64,000 bases of DNA from Turbatrix aceti (lineage: Eukaryota > Nematoda > Chromadorea > Rhabditida > Panagrolaimidae): the NCBI GenBank assembly GCA_963969345.1, contig OZ017768.1, positions 6,100,718-6,164,717 on the forward strand, given 5' to 3'. How positions within the stretch are numbered: position 1 is the first letter of the stretch; each line of letters starts with the position of its first letter. The translations under genes and the position numbers were made by a program. Positions 39,147 through 49,821 of the stretch are shown here, in pieces. The notes below the pieces were generated by a model. That model saw nothing but the letters and a program-made list of their open reading frames with translations. It did no database searches and was not told where the DNA came from.

Positions 39147-41610
39147 ATTCTTTTTCGTTTTTGTCAAATAAATTTTTGTTTTTTGAAAAAAAGCAGTATG
39201 CAAACAACATGAAGTGATTTTTTGGGTTCTTTGGACGTTTAAAAGTCGTCAACAGCACTGGCACATATTTGAGGGTCAACGCAGTAATGACAGGTTCAAC
39301 GAGGTGAACTGCAGCCCCTATCCTGCGCGGCGTGCAATTCATCCCTCAATTCCGGAGGACTGCTCCGTGACAATTGCTTTTTTTTTTCGCTCCTGAATGA
39401 GGTTTTCGGTGATGCGCAATGCTGGGAGCGTCATGTCATGCGTCAATCGACGAGGGGACTGGACTCATGGAGGCCGTGTGCACATGAGCCTACTTGGTCG
39501 GATATGCGCGTCGAGCATGAGCATTGTTGCTTGTCTGTACGCCACCACGCGGTGGCGGATAGACACAACAATGTGGAGTTTTTTTTCGACGTGAAAATAT
39601 TATTTAAAAAGACTACGGGTAAAAACCGGCTATACAATAAATATGTACCTCGCAGTTGTTCTGTTATGTGTGTCACTGTACCATCGAGGCAGTCAGGAAC
39701 CACCTCACATCCGTTTTTTACTCTTTTGCGCAACTTTTTTGTATTCATTATAAAAAACGGTGATTTTGTTAGCATCGAGGCTCTCAATTTGATCAAAGCG
39801 GCGTTTGCTTTGAATCGGGGTTCTCGAGGGTTTCGGGACGTTCTGGCGTTTTTTCCTCTCGGTTGTACCTCGTCCACTCGGACTCAGACTCAAAACGATC
39901 GTCGTCGACTCACTAGCCTTAAAGGGGTCCTTCTCCGACGGACCATGAGTCGTAATAATTCTTGACCACCAGCCTTCGTCGTCGACGATTGTCATGACTC
40001 ACTGTGCTATCACTTTCCTCATTTTCGTTTCTTACCTGTCTTTTCTGCGCTGTACGATCGCTTTTTTTAAAAATAAAAATGGATTTACAAGATTTTTTTG
40101 CATTCAAAAAGTATTATACCTAAATTGGGAAATATGAATTTTCACCTGTTTCCTACCCCATCCACACCTCCTCAAAGTAAACAGTACGCTCCAGAAATTT
40201 ATGAAGCGTAAAACACGATACATATTTCTGATTGAACTCGGGCAATGGTTTACGCGTCTTCGCACTCACCATTTCACCTTTTTCACCCGTAAGAAGGCGT
40301 GTAATCGAATTGTCCTCATTCGCATGCGAGGAGCTCGGCGACAAGCCATCAGTCATCCGGCGACCAACCCAACTTTTTCCCCTGTAAGGTGTGTTTTTGT
40401 GGGGATGCGGGATGCAACCGGCAAACATTGGCAGTCGAGGAGAGGAAGGAGGGAAGGGGTTTTGTTCTCCACTCACCGGTCCTGAGGTGTCCTCAGCCCG
40501 TTCCACAGCTCGCTTGCTCTGGGTTGCCTAGGCCTAGGTATGCGTCAACCATTTTCTATCTATCGTCGTTGTCTGCCTCTGCTCGCGTACACAACAGCGA
40601 ATCTGGGATGAATTGTTTGTCTTCAATCGGACAGGAAACTTTTTTGAGGCATTCAAAAGCTATCAGGCTATCAGAATCCTTTTCTCCTCCCTTTTTGGCC
40701 AGAATCGACGACAGAGTGATTCACATTTTTCACGGCCACGTTTTTCTTTTTACTTTTTTTGGCAACAAGTTACGTTCCCCATTGTCCCGGAGGCAAGGAC
40801 AACCCCCGAATGAGTTGTCACCGTGTTTGTTGTTGACAAAAGACGCCAGTTGCAAACTTTTGTGGCTTTGCAAACAGTACTGAGGCGAGTTGAGTTTTCA
40901 GTGTCTTTCCGCGCAAAAAAAAGATTATCACCTTGGTTGGATGAATGCGAATTCCAAAATTCAGCCTGCCAAAAGCAATATTTTTTTTCTCTCACCCCAA
41001 ATTTCCCCTCACCTCATTTTAATTTTTTTTTCACGCCGCACAAACTCTGCCTGATTAAAAAAAACGCAAAGAAGATGTTTTTGCGAGGCGTGAAAGAGGC
41101 GAAGCCGCCTATCAACGCCCTCATCTGGCCTTGATTCGTCTCGTCCTCTCTCTCGGTCGCCGCGCAACATCGTTTGCACTTGAATCACAAAAATCCGATA
41201 GTCAAACACGAGTGCGCGGAGGAAAAAGAGTTTATGTGCACGGCTTTTTTTGCTTGACTTTTTGCTTTTTGCTACTTCAGGGTGGGTTTTTGCGGCGCTA
41301 GTCGTCTTTCGGGTGATTTCTCGAGTCGGAATGGGTGCATCTACCGCCCCCGGTGCTCCCCAGAAAGCCGATTAGACCGCTGCACAGTTGGTAGAGAGGC
41401 AGGCCCGATGCGCGGAAGGCCGGAAGATTAAGCGGGAGGCTGACTGTTTCGAACGAACTCGGAAAAACCTAATTGTCAGAGTTGTCCAACTTGATCGCTC
41501 ATTTGCTGTCGATTGAGATGTTTCTTGCCAGTCGCGGATTTTTTTGACTCCTACGCGGTCCCCTCGAGCAACTTACCTGTCTCGTGTCTCACGGTGTTTT
41601 TTCAGCAGCC
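39147..41610. other. spacer upstream of the intermediate filament gene
   Basis: No exon is supported. Composition is mixed, with pyrimidine-rich tracts near 40960-41040. Regulatory DNA of the first intermediate filament promoter is expected at the right end. Confidence 0.35.
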
Positions 41611-41674
41611 ATGGCATTCGTCCCGTCTGCCCGCCAGCCTCTTGCAGGCCGCACTTCTGCCCGCGAGACCCTCT
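41611..41674 (+). CDS. candidate alternative first exon of the intermediate filament gene
   Basis: TTTTTTCAG|CAGCC lies directly before ATG at 41611, and the 21-codon exon MAFVPSARQPLAGRTSARET ends in phase 1 at T|GTAAGT. The coding exon at 42428 needs a phase 1 donor, so this exon joins it in frame and gives a 564-residue isoform with a short basic head. The other first exon (42096-42336) also ends in phase 1. Confidence 0.55.
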
Positions 41675-42095
41675 GTAAGTTATTTTCCAGTCGGATTTGC
41701 AAAATTGACAGCACTAGACATTTTTTGCGCCGATTATACCTAATTGAGGGTGGTGTTGTTGTTTGCGAATGAGTCGGGAAACGAGGTAAATCTGTCTGTC
41801 TGACGGACAAAGAGGTCCGCGGTCCCGGTAAATACTGCTCTGCTTTGCTCCGGATCGGGTTTTACGACCGGTCGATTTTCAAACCGGCGCGTGATGATGA
41901 TCCGTGCACTGAATCGCTCCAAACTAGCCTCGGAAGCGACCTGCGTGACCGCGACCACGCCGCGCCATAAACTGCCGGTCGCGCAGGGTGTAGGGGGAAA
42001 ACAGAGGCCTTTCATTCACACGCGATAATCGACTGGACTGCCTGCCTCGCTTCGACTCGACTCGCCTCGCTTCATCCATCTGGTGACGGACCGTC

Positions 42096-44058
42096 ATGCG
42101 ATCCACGCGACTCTCCCACTCGACTTTTGCCATGAACGCGAGCGATTCGACGCTACAGCAGCGATCGCCGCTCAGACTCTTCTCATCCGACGTCCAACTC
42201 CATTCCTACGATCCCCGACTGTTGTTCCCCGGCAATCCGACGACGAATATGCTCACGCGCACGAGCAGCCACTCTTACCTGTCGGGTTCCACGGGGCTGC
42301 CCTCGAGTCTCTTTAGCAGCTCTTATGAGTACCGAGGTACAAACAACGAGCGAGCGCACAAAATTAAAAAAAAATATTTTCCCCAGCTAAAAAATTGAAA
42401 TGAATCCCTAATTTCTCCTAATTTCAGCAACCGGCTCTCGGTCGCTCAAGATCGTAACGGAGCATGGGTCTTCGCTGGGCTCCGGCCTCTCGCCGTTCGG
42501 CCAGAATGCCGCATCCGCGATCCGCGACTCCCGCGAGCGCGAAAAGAAGGAAATGTCCGACCTCAACGACAAACTCGCGTCGTACATCGAGAAGGTCCGC
42601 TTCCTCGAAGCCCAAAACCGCAAGCTCGAAGCCGACCTGGAGGCGCTCCGGAGCCGCTGGGGCAAGGACACGCACAACATCCGTCAGATGTACGAAGGCG
42701 AGCTCACCGAAGCCCGAAAACTCATCGACGACACCAACCGCCAGCGCGACGATCTTCTGAACGCGCTTACCAAGCTCCAGAAGGAGTTGCTCGAGACTAA
42801 GCGCCGCTTCGCCGAGAACACGGACGGCCACGAGAAGGACAAGGCCATCATCGACGACCTCCTCGTGACGCTGTCCAACATCGAAGCCGAGGTCAGCCTT
42901 CTTCGCCGCCGCATCGCCGAGCTCGAAGAAGCCGTGCTTCGCATCAAGAAGGAGAACCAGCGCCTCATCAGCGAACTCCAGCGCGCCAGGACCGAACTCG
43001 ACCAGGAGACGCTCAACCGCATCGACTACCAGAACCAGGTGCAGACGCTGCTCGAGGAAATCGACTTCCTCCGCCGCGTTCACGAGCAGGAAATCCGCGA
43101 GTTGCAGTCGCTGGCTGCGCGTGATACGACTCCGGAGAACCGGGAGTTCTTCAAGAACGAGCTTGCATCGGCTATCCGCGACATCCGCGCCGAATACGAC
43201 CAAATCTACAACGTCAACCGCAACGATATGGAATCGTGGTACCGCCTCAAGGTTCAGGAGATCCAGACGCAATCTGCGCGCCAGTCCATGGAGCAGGGCT
43301 ACGCGAAGGAGGAGGTCAAACGCCTCCGCACGCAGCTCACCGACCTCCGTGGCAAGCTCGCGGATCTCGAATCCCGCAACTCGCTTCTCGAGAAGCAGAT
43401 TCAGGAGCTCAACTTCCAGCTCGAGGACGACCAGCGCTCGTACGAGGCCGCGCTCAACGAACGCGATGCCCAGATCCGCAAGATGCGCGAAGAGTGCCAG
43501 GCACTCATGGTCGAGCTCCAGATGCTCCTCGACACCAAGCAGACCCTCGATGCGGAAATTGCCATCTACCGCAAGATGCTCGAGGGCGAAGAAAACCGCG
43601 CAGGTCTTCGCCAGCTCGTGGAGCAGGTCGTCAAGACCCACGGCATTTCTCAGTCCGAAGACACCGAAACAACCCGTGTCATCAAGGGCGAAACCGCCTC
43701 GAGGTCATCGTTCCAGCGCTCGGCGAAGGGCAACGTGTCCATCTCCGAAGCCAGCCCCGAAGGCAAGTTCATCGTCCTCACCAACACGCACCGCGTCAAG
43801 GAGGAATTCATCGGGGAGTGGAAGCTGAAGCGCCGCATCGACGGCAAGCGGGAGATTGTCTACACGCTGCCGCGCGACTACGTGCTTCGGCCGAACAAGA
43901 GCGTGCGCATCTTTGCCCGCAACCAGGGCATCCACTCGCCGCCTGACCAGCTCGTCTTCGAGGGCGAGGAGTCCTTCGGCTCCGGCAACAACGTCCAGAC
44001 CATCCTCTACAACCGGGAGGGCGAGGAACGCGCTACGCACATCCAGCGCAACAGCTAA
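42096..44058 (+). CDS. cytoplasmic intermediate filament protein, nematode type
   Basis: Two exons, 42096-42336 and 42428-44058, give 623 residues. The head is Ser/Arg-rich. The coiled-coil rod runs from about residue 118 ([20 protein letters not shown], the conserved start) to about 469 ([14 protein letters not shown], the conserved end), about 350 residues, the long type with the six extra heptads in coil 1B shared with lamins. Residues about 510-610 form a lamin tail (Ig-like) domain with [11 protein letters not shown] and [12 protein letters not shown]. No nuclear localisation signal or CaaX box follows, so it is cytoplasmic. Such proteins build filaments in worm epidermis and intestine. 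Strong codon bias gives a long antisense open frame, which is not a gene. AATAAA lies at 44116-44121. Confidence 0.95.
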
Positions 44059-44371
44059 GTCCTTCGCAGGCCCCTGTTCAACGCTTGTATCACTTTTTCA
44101 TACCACTTTGGATCGAATAAAATTCTGTGTTAACGCTAATTAATTGATGTTGTTGCTGTCATCCGTTGTCGCAGCTGCCGTGAGCGCCATCCGTCGTTGC
44201 GGCGAATTATTCCCCCGCGAGGAATAATCCCCGAACGCAGGCAATCGCACGGACAATCTGATGAATGAATATTTTTCTCTCGTAAAATAAAAAAAATTAA
44301 AAATAAAAGTAAACACAACAAAGGTAATCGTAAACATTCGTCACACAGAATCAGGGAAAAAAATGGTTGCT

Positions 44372-46818
44372 CTAGGCTTCGTGGTTGCTTTTGCAGCACT
44401 GCTCGATTTCCAGCATGTTGAAGAGCTCCGCGATGCAGTAGTTTTCCTTCATCAGCCTGACTGTTTGCTAAAAAGCTTCCAATTGGGCAAAACTGCCTGC
44501 ATCGGGGACAACTCACCTCGAGCTTCGGCACCAGCAGGAAGAGACTACCCATTCTTACCCCGCAATCCGTATCAACGATGCCAAGTTGCCGGTAGTGAAT
44601 GTACAAATCGCGCAGGACATCTTCTCGCATAGAAAAGACCATGGAGATAGTCTCCGGCTGGAGGTCGACTATTGTGTCGCGCCACAGAAAAATTCCAAGT
44701 AGGGCTATTAGTTCGTACTCGTCCATTTGGATGCGGGCCATGTCACTTACTACGAATTTAACAACGTACGTGTAAATGTCGCCAAAAATTCTGCAATTAG
44801 GCGAAAATCAAGTTTTTTGAGCGTGTTAGGCGGTAAAACTAAATTTAGCCAATCCACAAAGCAACTACCGAGTCCAGACTCGCTTCGAAAAATCAAATTG
44901 ACTTTTCAAGCGGGTTTTTAAAGCCCCCAAGCAATTTTAATAACATTCAATTTTTTTCATGTTAAAATAAATTTGATTTTAAAAATTAATTTAAAAAAAA
45001 ATTTTTTATTAACAAAAAAACATTTAGAAAAATGTTTTTAAGCCCAACCAACCTCGCAAGCTGCGCGGGATCGCCCCTGACGCTGTTGTTGTTCTCGTAG
45101 AAGCTCTGAATATCATTGATCGAAATATACCCTCCATCGGGCATGATCAGCTTGTCGTTGTTCGGAATGTGTCCAAACCTGCGATAGGTCGTGTACGCCC
45201 GTTCCGAATTCGAAAAATGGCAGAAGAACGTCTCGTACATCCTCATCTTGTCCCGGTCGTCGACGAGATCAAAGTTTGGAAAGTACTTGGTCACCATGTC
45301 GAACGCCAGGCTGCGTTCCATCTTGCACAACTTCTTTGACGTGTCGTAGTTGCTTATCGGGATCTCCTGCAGAGCCAACGTAAACCATAATTTTTTTAGG
45401 ACACCGTAAACCGATCTTACATTATCAACAGACGTGTAGCGCGGGATGACGTCGATGAGAGCGTAACTAGCCCTTCGAAGAGACAGAAAATTGTGGTATC
45501 CATCGACCATGCGATTCAGAACTTTCATTTCCACGTTTGGGACGACGTTGAAGTATGCGCGGCTCAGGTGCTGCAAAAATAGAGGGTTTTAGATGCAATC
45601 CAGGCAGTGTTCCACCGACTCCGATTCCGGAGTCGACTCTGACTGTACCATAAAATTTACCTGCCTGAGACATCTACAAGCGGAGTTACAATCGCCTGAA
45701 ACCGCGTTTTTGCCATTTTTGACGAGTTTTGGCACGTTGTAGCTAAAAAAAACTACGGCATTTTAAAAGCCGATGTACAAATTGATCCCCGTTGTTTTTA
45801 ATGCACAATCTGATAAAAAATATAAGAATGTAGGGTTGCCACCTTGAAAAATGCAAATTTCGGCATTTTTCAAAGTGGCAAACCTATATTCGTATATTTT
45901 TTATCCGATTCTCCATCAAAAACTACGTCGATCAACATGTACCTCGGCTTTTGAAATGCCGTCGTTCTTTAGCTACAACGTGCCAAAACTCGTCAGAAAT
46001 GGCCAAAACGCGGTTTCAGGCGTTCATAACTCCGCCAGTAGATGCCTCAGGCAGGTGAATTTTACGGTACAAACTTTTCATATGAAAAGCAACTTTTTGG
46101 AAATTTTGAAAATTTCGTGAAGAATTTCCAAAACGCTGCCTAACACTTTCCTTGTGAGTAAAAAACTCGACTCTGAGTCAATTTGTATCCATTGACTCGG
46201 ATTCGCTGATTCTATTTAACTAAACTTCAACGAACCATATCCGCAAGTCCATCCTCAGAATGACCGTTTGTGAAGCCATTGAACTGGCCATTGGCCTTCG
46301 GGGGAGAAGTCCGTTCTTCCGGAGACCAGTGCGTGGATGCCGAAGTGTCCGTGTTATAATCGCTCGTCGAAGGCAAACTTGTGCCGGACTCGGACACTTT
46401 TTTGACCGCGCTGAGCTCCTTCCTCTTTCCCAGACTGTCCCGAGAGTGCTGAACAGCCGACGGCAGCATGCCCTTTGCCAGGCATTTTTGGTACCTGCAG
46501 GCACGGCACATGTTCCGGGCATCTGCAAAATCCGCAGCTTTCTAGGACCCCAATAACCCCCGAAGGCAAGCACAAACCCTTGACGACCTCGCAGTTGTTG
46601 TCAAACCGACACGCGTACTCGAGTCTCAGCGAGACAGACCTCCGGAAAAAGGCAGCACACGCGCGACAGGTGTACTGGCCAAAGTGGACGCCGTCGGCGG
46701 CGTCGTCGCAGACCACGCAAAGCAGAGCGTCTGGCATGCCTTCGTCGACGTCGGCCGCGATCCACTCTGCCTCCTCTGCCGAAGGCGAGTGCGTTGGAGG
46801 CGACGTTGTCATTGTCAT
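44372..46818 (-). CDS. nuclear hormone receptor, nematode-type
   Basis: Six exons on the minus strand, 46818-46578, 46522-46236, 45570-45421, 45366-45053, 44790-44517 and 44467-44372, give 453 residues. The DNA-binding domain begins CVVCDDAADGVHFGQYTC, has the P-box CRACAAFFRR typical of expanded nematode receptors, and completes finger 2 with CRFDNNC...MCRACRYQKC across intron 1. A Ser-rich hinge follows. The C-terminal half fits a diverged ligand-binding domain, with LIALLGIFLW and EELFNMLEIE-like final helices. It is expected to be a DNA-binding transcription factor; the ligand is unknown. Intron 2 (665 bp) contains an intact foldback MITE. Which subfamily it belongs to cannot be told by eye. 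Confidence 0.88.
45644..46073. mobile_element. intact foldback MITE (430 bp) inside the receptor intron
   Basis: Arms of about 200 bp are inverted copies: TGTACCATAAAATTTACCTG at the left against CAGGTGAATTTTACGGTACA at the right, then GCGGAGTTA/AACTCCGCC, GGCACGTTGTAGCTA/TAGCTACAACGTGCC, meeting at a centre with GGGTTGCCACCTTG...CAAAGTGGCAAACCT. No coding capacity. Degenerate relatives are at 7640-7905 and 17030-17265. Confidence 0.8.
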
Positions 46819-47377
46819 GCTGGCTGCTGGGGGGGTTCTTCTAAAGTCACGAAGCAGTCAGAACCTGTACACGGGCAGGAAAAGAACCATGGACCATTGA
46901 TCGATTGCGCAAAAATTGAACAAAATTGGAAATTGTGCACTTGTACACACCCGGCAACCGAGTACATAAAAAATGATAAATGAGTCAAAATCGACGGCAA
47001 ATACGATCGCGGATGACAAAGACACTCAAACATCAAACACCACAAAAAAAAAGGGAAACTACCGAGCAACTGGAATAAATAGAGACTCCGGATTAAACAA
47101 CATCGCATCACGCAGGACGACGGACTCACGTAGCAGGTGCAGAAGAAGGGAAAGGGAAAAGGAAACAGGGGATACCTGCAAAATGTGCGTCACGCAACGC
47201 ATGCGCCCCCCTTTTTCTCAAAAGCAAGCCGGAAAGTGTAGACAGTAGAGAGGGAGTCACAAAAGAGACACAGATTCGTAATCATCGTAATAGAACGCGT
47301 AAACATATAAATAAAGCGCACGTTGCCATGCCATCTGGGCGCGCTGCACGATGGAGTCGTGGTCTCGACTGGAAAAC
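46819..47377. other. upstream region of the nuclear receptor
   Basis: No exon is supported. It probably holds the receptor promoter on the minus strand. Confidence 0.35.
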
Positions 47378-48264
47378 CGTTTTATGGTGGTTTTTAGGTA
47401 TTTTCGCGTATTTTCTGTTTTATTATTGTTGATGTTAGTGTGGCACTGGGGGTTATCACCGACGGCGAATTTGATAGTGATATCAAAAAATCAATAATCG
47501 ATCGATAATTAGGAAATTTTTTTTCTAATTTAAAAACGGTCAAGCAGATCGCTCTCTAATACAGTAGACTGTATTCTACACCCTCGAAAACCTTTGTACC
47601 CAAAAAATGAGACAGATCGATGCATGAAAAAAAAAGTTGATAGTGAAAAACTGATATATCCGTTATAATCTGGATATCCGTCAACCTTTTTCAACATTTT
47701 TGTGTCGTTAAACTACTTCTAGTGCATTGTACATTTACTAGAAGTCGATAAAACACCAAAAAATACTGATATCAATGTTATCAAGGCTGATATCAATTTG
47801 CATATTTGTAGTTGGCTACAGTTTCCCGAACATCAATAATGGCTCGTGGATGGAGATATTGAGGGCCTTTTTTCAGCATTTTCGATGTTCAATCAACTTT
47901 TAGTAATTGTACAATAAACTAAGAGGTACAAAAATGTTGAAAAACGTTGAGGGATACCTTTTTTGATCCCGGATTATAACGGATATATCAGTTTTTCACT
48001 ATCAACTTTTTTTTTCATGCATCGATCTGTCTCATTTTTTGGGTACAAAGGTTTTCGAGGGTGTAGAATACAGTCTACTGTATTAGAGAGCGATCTGCTT
48101 GACCGTTTTTAAATTAGAAAAAAAATTTCCTAATTATCGATCGATTATTGATTTTTTGATATCACTATCAAATTCGCCGTCGGTGATAACCCCCAGTGCC
48201 ACACTAACATCAACAATAATAAAACAGAAAATACGCGAAAATACCTAAAAACCACCAAAAAACG
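47378..48264. mobile_element. 887-bp foldback element
   Basis: The left end CGTTTTATGGTGGTTTTTAG and the right end are inverted copies, nearly identical for about 290 bp on each side (47378-47672 and 47970-48264) and recognisable but diverged further in. Shared words are GGCACTGGGGGTTATCACCG, ATCGATCGATAATTAGG and GTAGACTGTATTCTACACCC, the last a small palindrome within the arm. The central loop is about 100 bp. No coding capacity. I see no certain target site duplication. Confidence 0.85.
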
Positions 48265-48284
48265 TTGGATTACAATAAATTATA

Positions 48285-48500
48285 TTAACATAGCATAACA
48301 CCCTTGAAATTTATGTGCGCGTGATTGTTTTGCAGCACCTTCAGGTACGCATCGTAAGCGTTTCTGTGGGGGCGCACAGCGTCAAGATCGGTCGATTCCG
48401 TGATGAGCTTCGGCTTGATGATGAATGTTCCCGGATCGTTTGGGTCGAAGAAAAAGATCGCGGGGGGAAACTGTGGATCAGTGCCTATTCTCAGATCGTC
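48285..48500 (-). CDS. coding-like segment, left arm of an inverted pair (unrecognised)
   Basis: On the minus strand a TTTTTAG acceptor is followed by an open frame of 71 codons (GDP-rich: FDPNDPGTFIIKPKLITEST) to a stop at 48285-48287. The last 15 residues or so differ from the right-arm copy. I do not recognise the protein. It may be the last exon of a lost gene. Confidence 0.35.
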   Translation of the reverse strand, partial: DDLRIGTDPQFPPAIFFFDPNDPGTFIIKPKLITESTDLDAVRPHRNAYDAYLKVLQNNHAHINFKGVMLC

Positions 48501-48831
48501 CTAAAAAGTGTCCTGATGCACTAATTCGGACCGCTGATTCCAAAAATGCAAGAATGAACACGCGGACGCAACGCGCAAGCGAGTTTTGTGAATTTCCTCG
48601 TCAATTCTTACATTTTTGGAATCAGCGGGTCCGAATTAGTATATTAGAACACTTTTTAGGACGATCTGAAAATAGGCACTGATCCACAGTTTTCTCCAGC
48701 AATCGTTTGTTTCGACCCGAACGACCCGGCAACATTCGTCATCAAGCCGAAGCTCATCACGGAATCGACCGATCTTGACGCTGTGCGCCCCCACAGAAAA
48801 GCTTACGATGCGTACCTGAAGGTCCTGCAGA
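48330..48831. repeat. 500-bp inverted repeat with 43-bp loop
   Basis: Arms of about 228 bp (48330-48557 and 48601-48831) are inverted copies with about 90 percent identity by eye. Both contain the same coding-like segment on opposite strands, reading outwards from the centre. It lies 66 bp from the 887-bp foldback element. Confidence 0.8.
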
Positions 48832-48914
48832 ACATCGCTTCCGGAAAAAAGCCGCACGCCCATTCCCTCAACGTATTCCGGCGGTTGCACAACTTTTTTG
48901 TGACGGGAAATTAG
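48660..48914 (+). CDS. coding-like segment, right arm of an inverted pair (unrecognised)
   Basis: After CTTTTTAG an open frame of 84 codons reads FDPNDPATFVIKPKLITEST and VRPHRKAYDAYLKVLQN, then a tail (HSLNVFRRLHNFFVTGN) and a stop at 48912-48914. Many differences from the left arm are at third codon positions (CCA/CCG, GAT/GAC, GTG/GTC, CAA/CAG), a sign that both descend from protein-coding sequence. No upstream exon can be found on this side because the palindrome centre follows. Product unknown. Confidence 0.4.
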   Translation, partial: DDLKIGTDPQFSPAIVCFDPNDPATFVIKPKLITESTDLDAVRPHRKAYDAYLKVLQNIASGKKPHAHSLNVFRRLHNFFVTGN

Positions 48915-49821
48915 CCACCAATAAATATTCGTGTACTTTGACCACGTATTTCTATGATATTCACGTACGCAGCATGTATATATGTAGGGGTAGGAGACCC
49001 AGGCATGTTTCTCGTTTCTCTCCCGCGCTCACAAACATGACAAAAATAATCACATCAGGGGAGGGAGGGGTGGGGGTAAAGTATCCCACCGTCATCCCGC
49101 CTAGGTGGTGGGTAAATGACAAAAATGATGCCTTGCTCCTGATTTCTCCGCAAATAAATACGAAGCCAACGTGTGCTACAAAAAGGGCAGCGCACGAGGC
49201 CGCGGCCGGCGAAATATTTATAAATGCGTTGAAACAAACGCAGAGCAGCCAAAGACCGAAACAACGGAAAAACCCGAAAAAATCATCAAAAAACGTGAAA
49301 AGGCGCCCGGGCGTTCACAAAACATGTTCACACTCGAGTTTGGTTCACTTGTTGTCAACCAAATTGATAATTGCGGGCGGCAGAGAGTGCATCCGTCAGG
49401 TCCAACTGACATGAGGCAGAGATCCGACTATCGATAAAAAAAGAGTACAACATCGATGACTACAAAAAATGATTACAGCACATAAACAAGAAATTCCAAT
49501 TACGCAAAAACTATTTACAATTACACTACAAATTGTACAAACCACATGACAAGTCCAGGTACAAAGTTGAAAATGACGAGAGCATAAAAACACTGCCACC
49601 GAGACGATTTCCGTGCGTCATCTTTGGTGCCCTGCAGAAAATTCAGTGCAACATATTTTTTTTGTATAAAACAGCAACTGTTGTGGACACTTTGCCAGAA
49701 CTTTGAAAAACACAAGTTCTAGAACGCGAAGAACTTTGCCGGTTCTTTTTGCTTATTTCACTCCCGTGTCCGTTCTTTTCCGACTTTTAAATTAATTTTT
49801 ACCACTTTGCAGACACTCAAC
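48915..49821. other. spacer upstream of CCT theta
   Basis: No exon is supported. CTTTGCAG at 49805-49812 followed by ACACTCAAC leads into the start codon of CCT theta. Confidence 0.4.

Noticed and set aside
41380..41410. Possible tRNA near GTTGGTAGAGAGGCAG
   Set aside because: No acceptor or T-arm pairing could be built around it.
42424..43641. 405-codon open frame on the minus strand across the intermediate filament rod
   Set aside because: It is a shadow of strong codon bias in the coiled-coil gene on the plus strand; it has no family similarity and no splice or start context.
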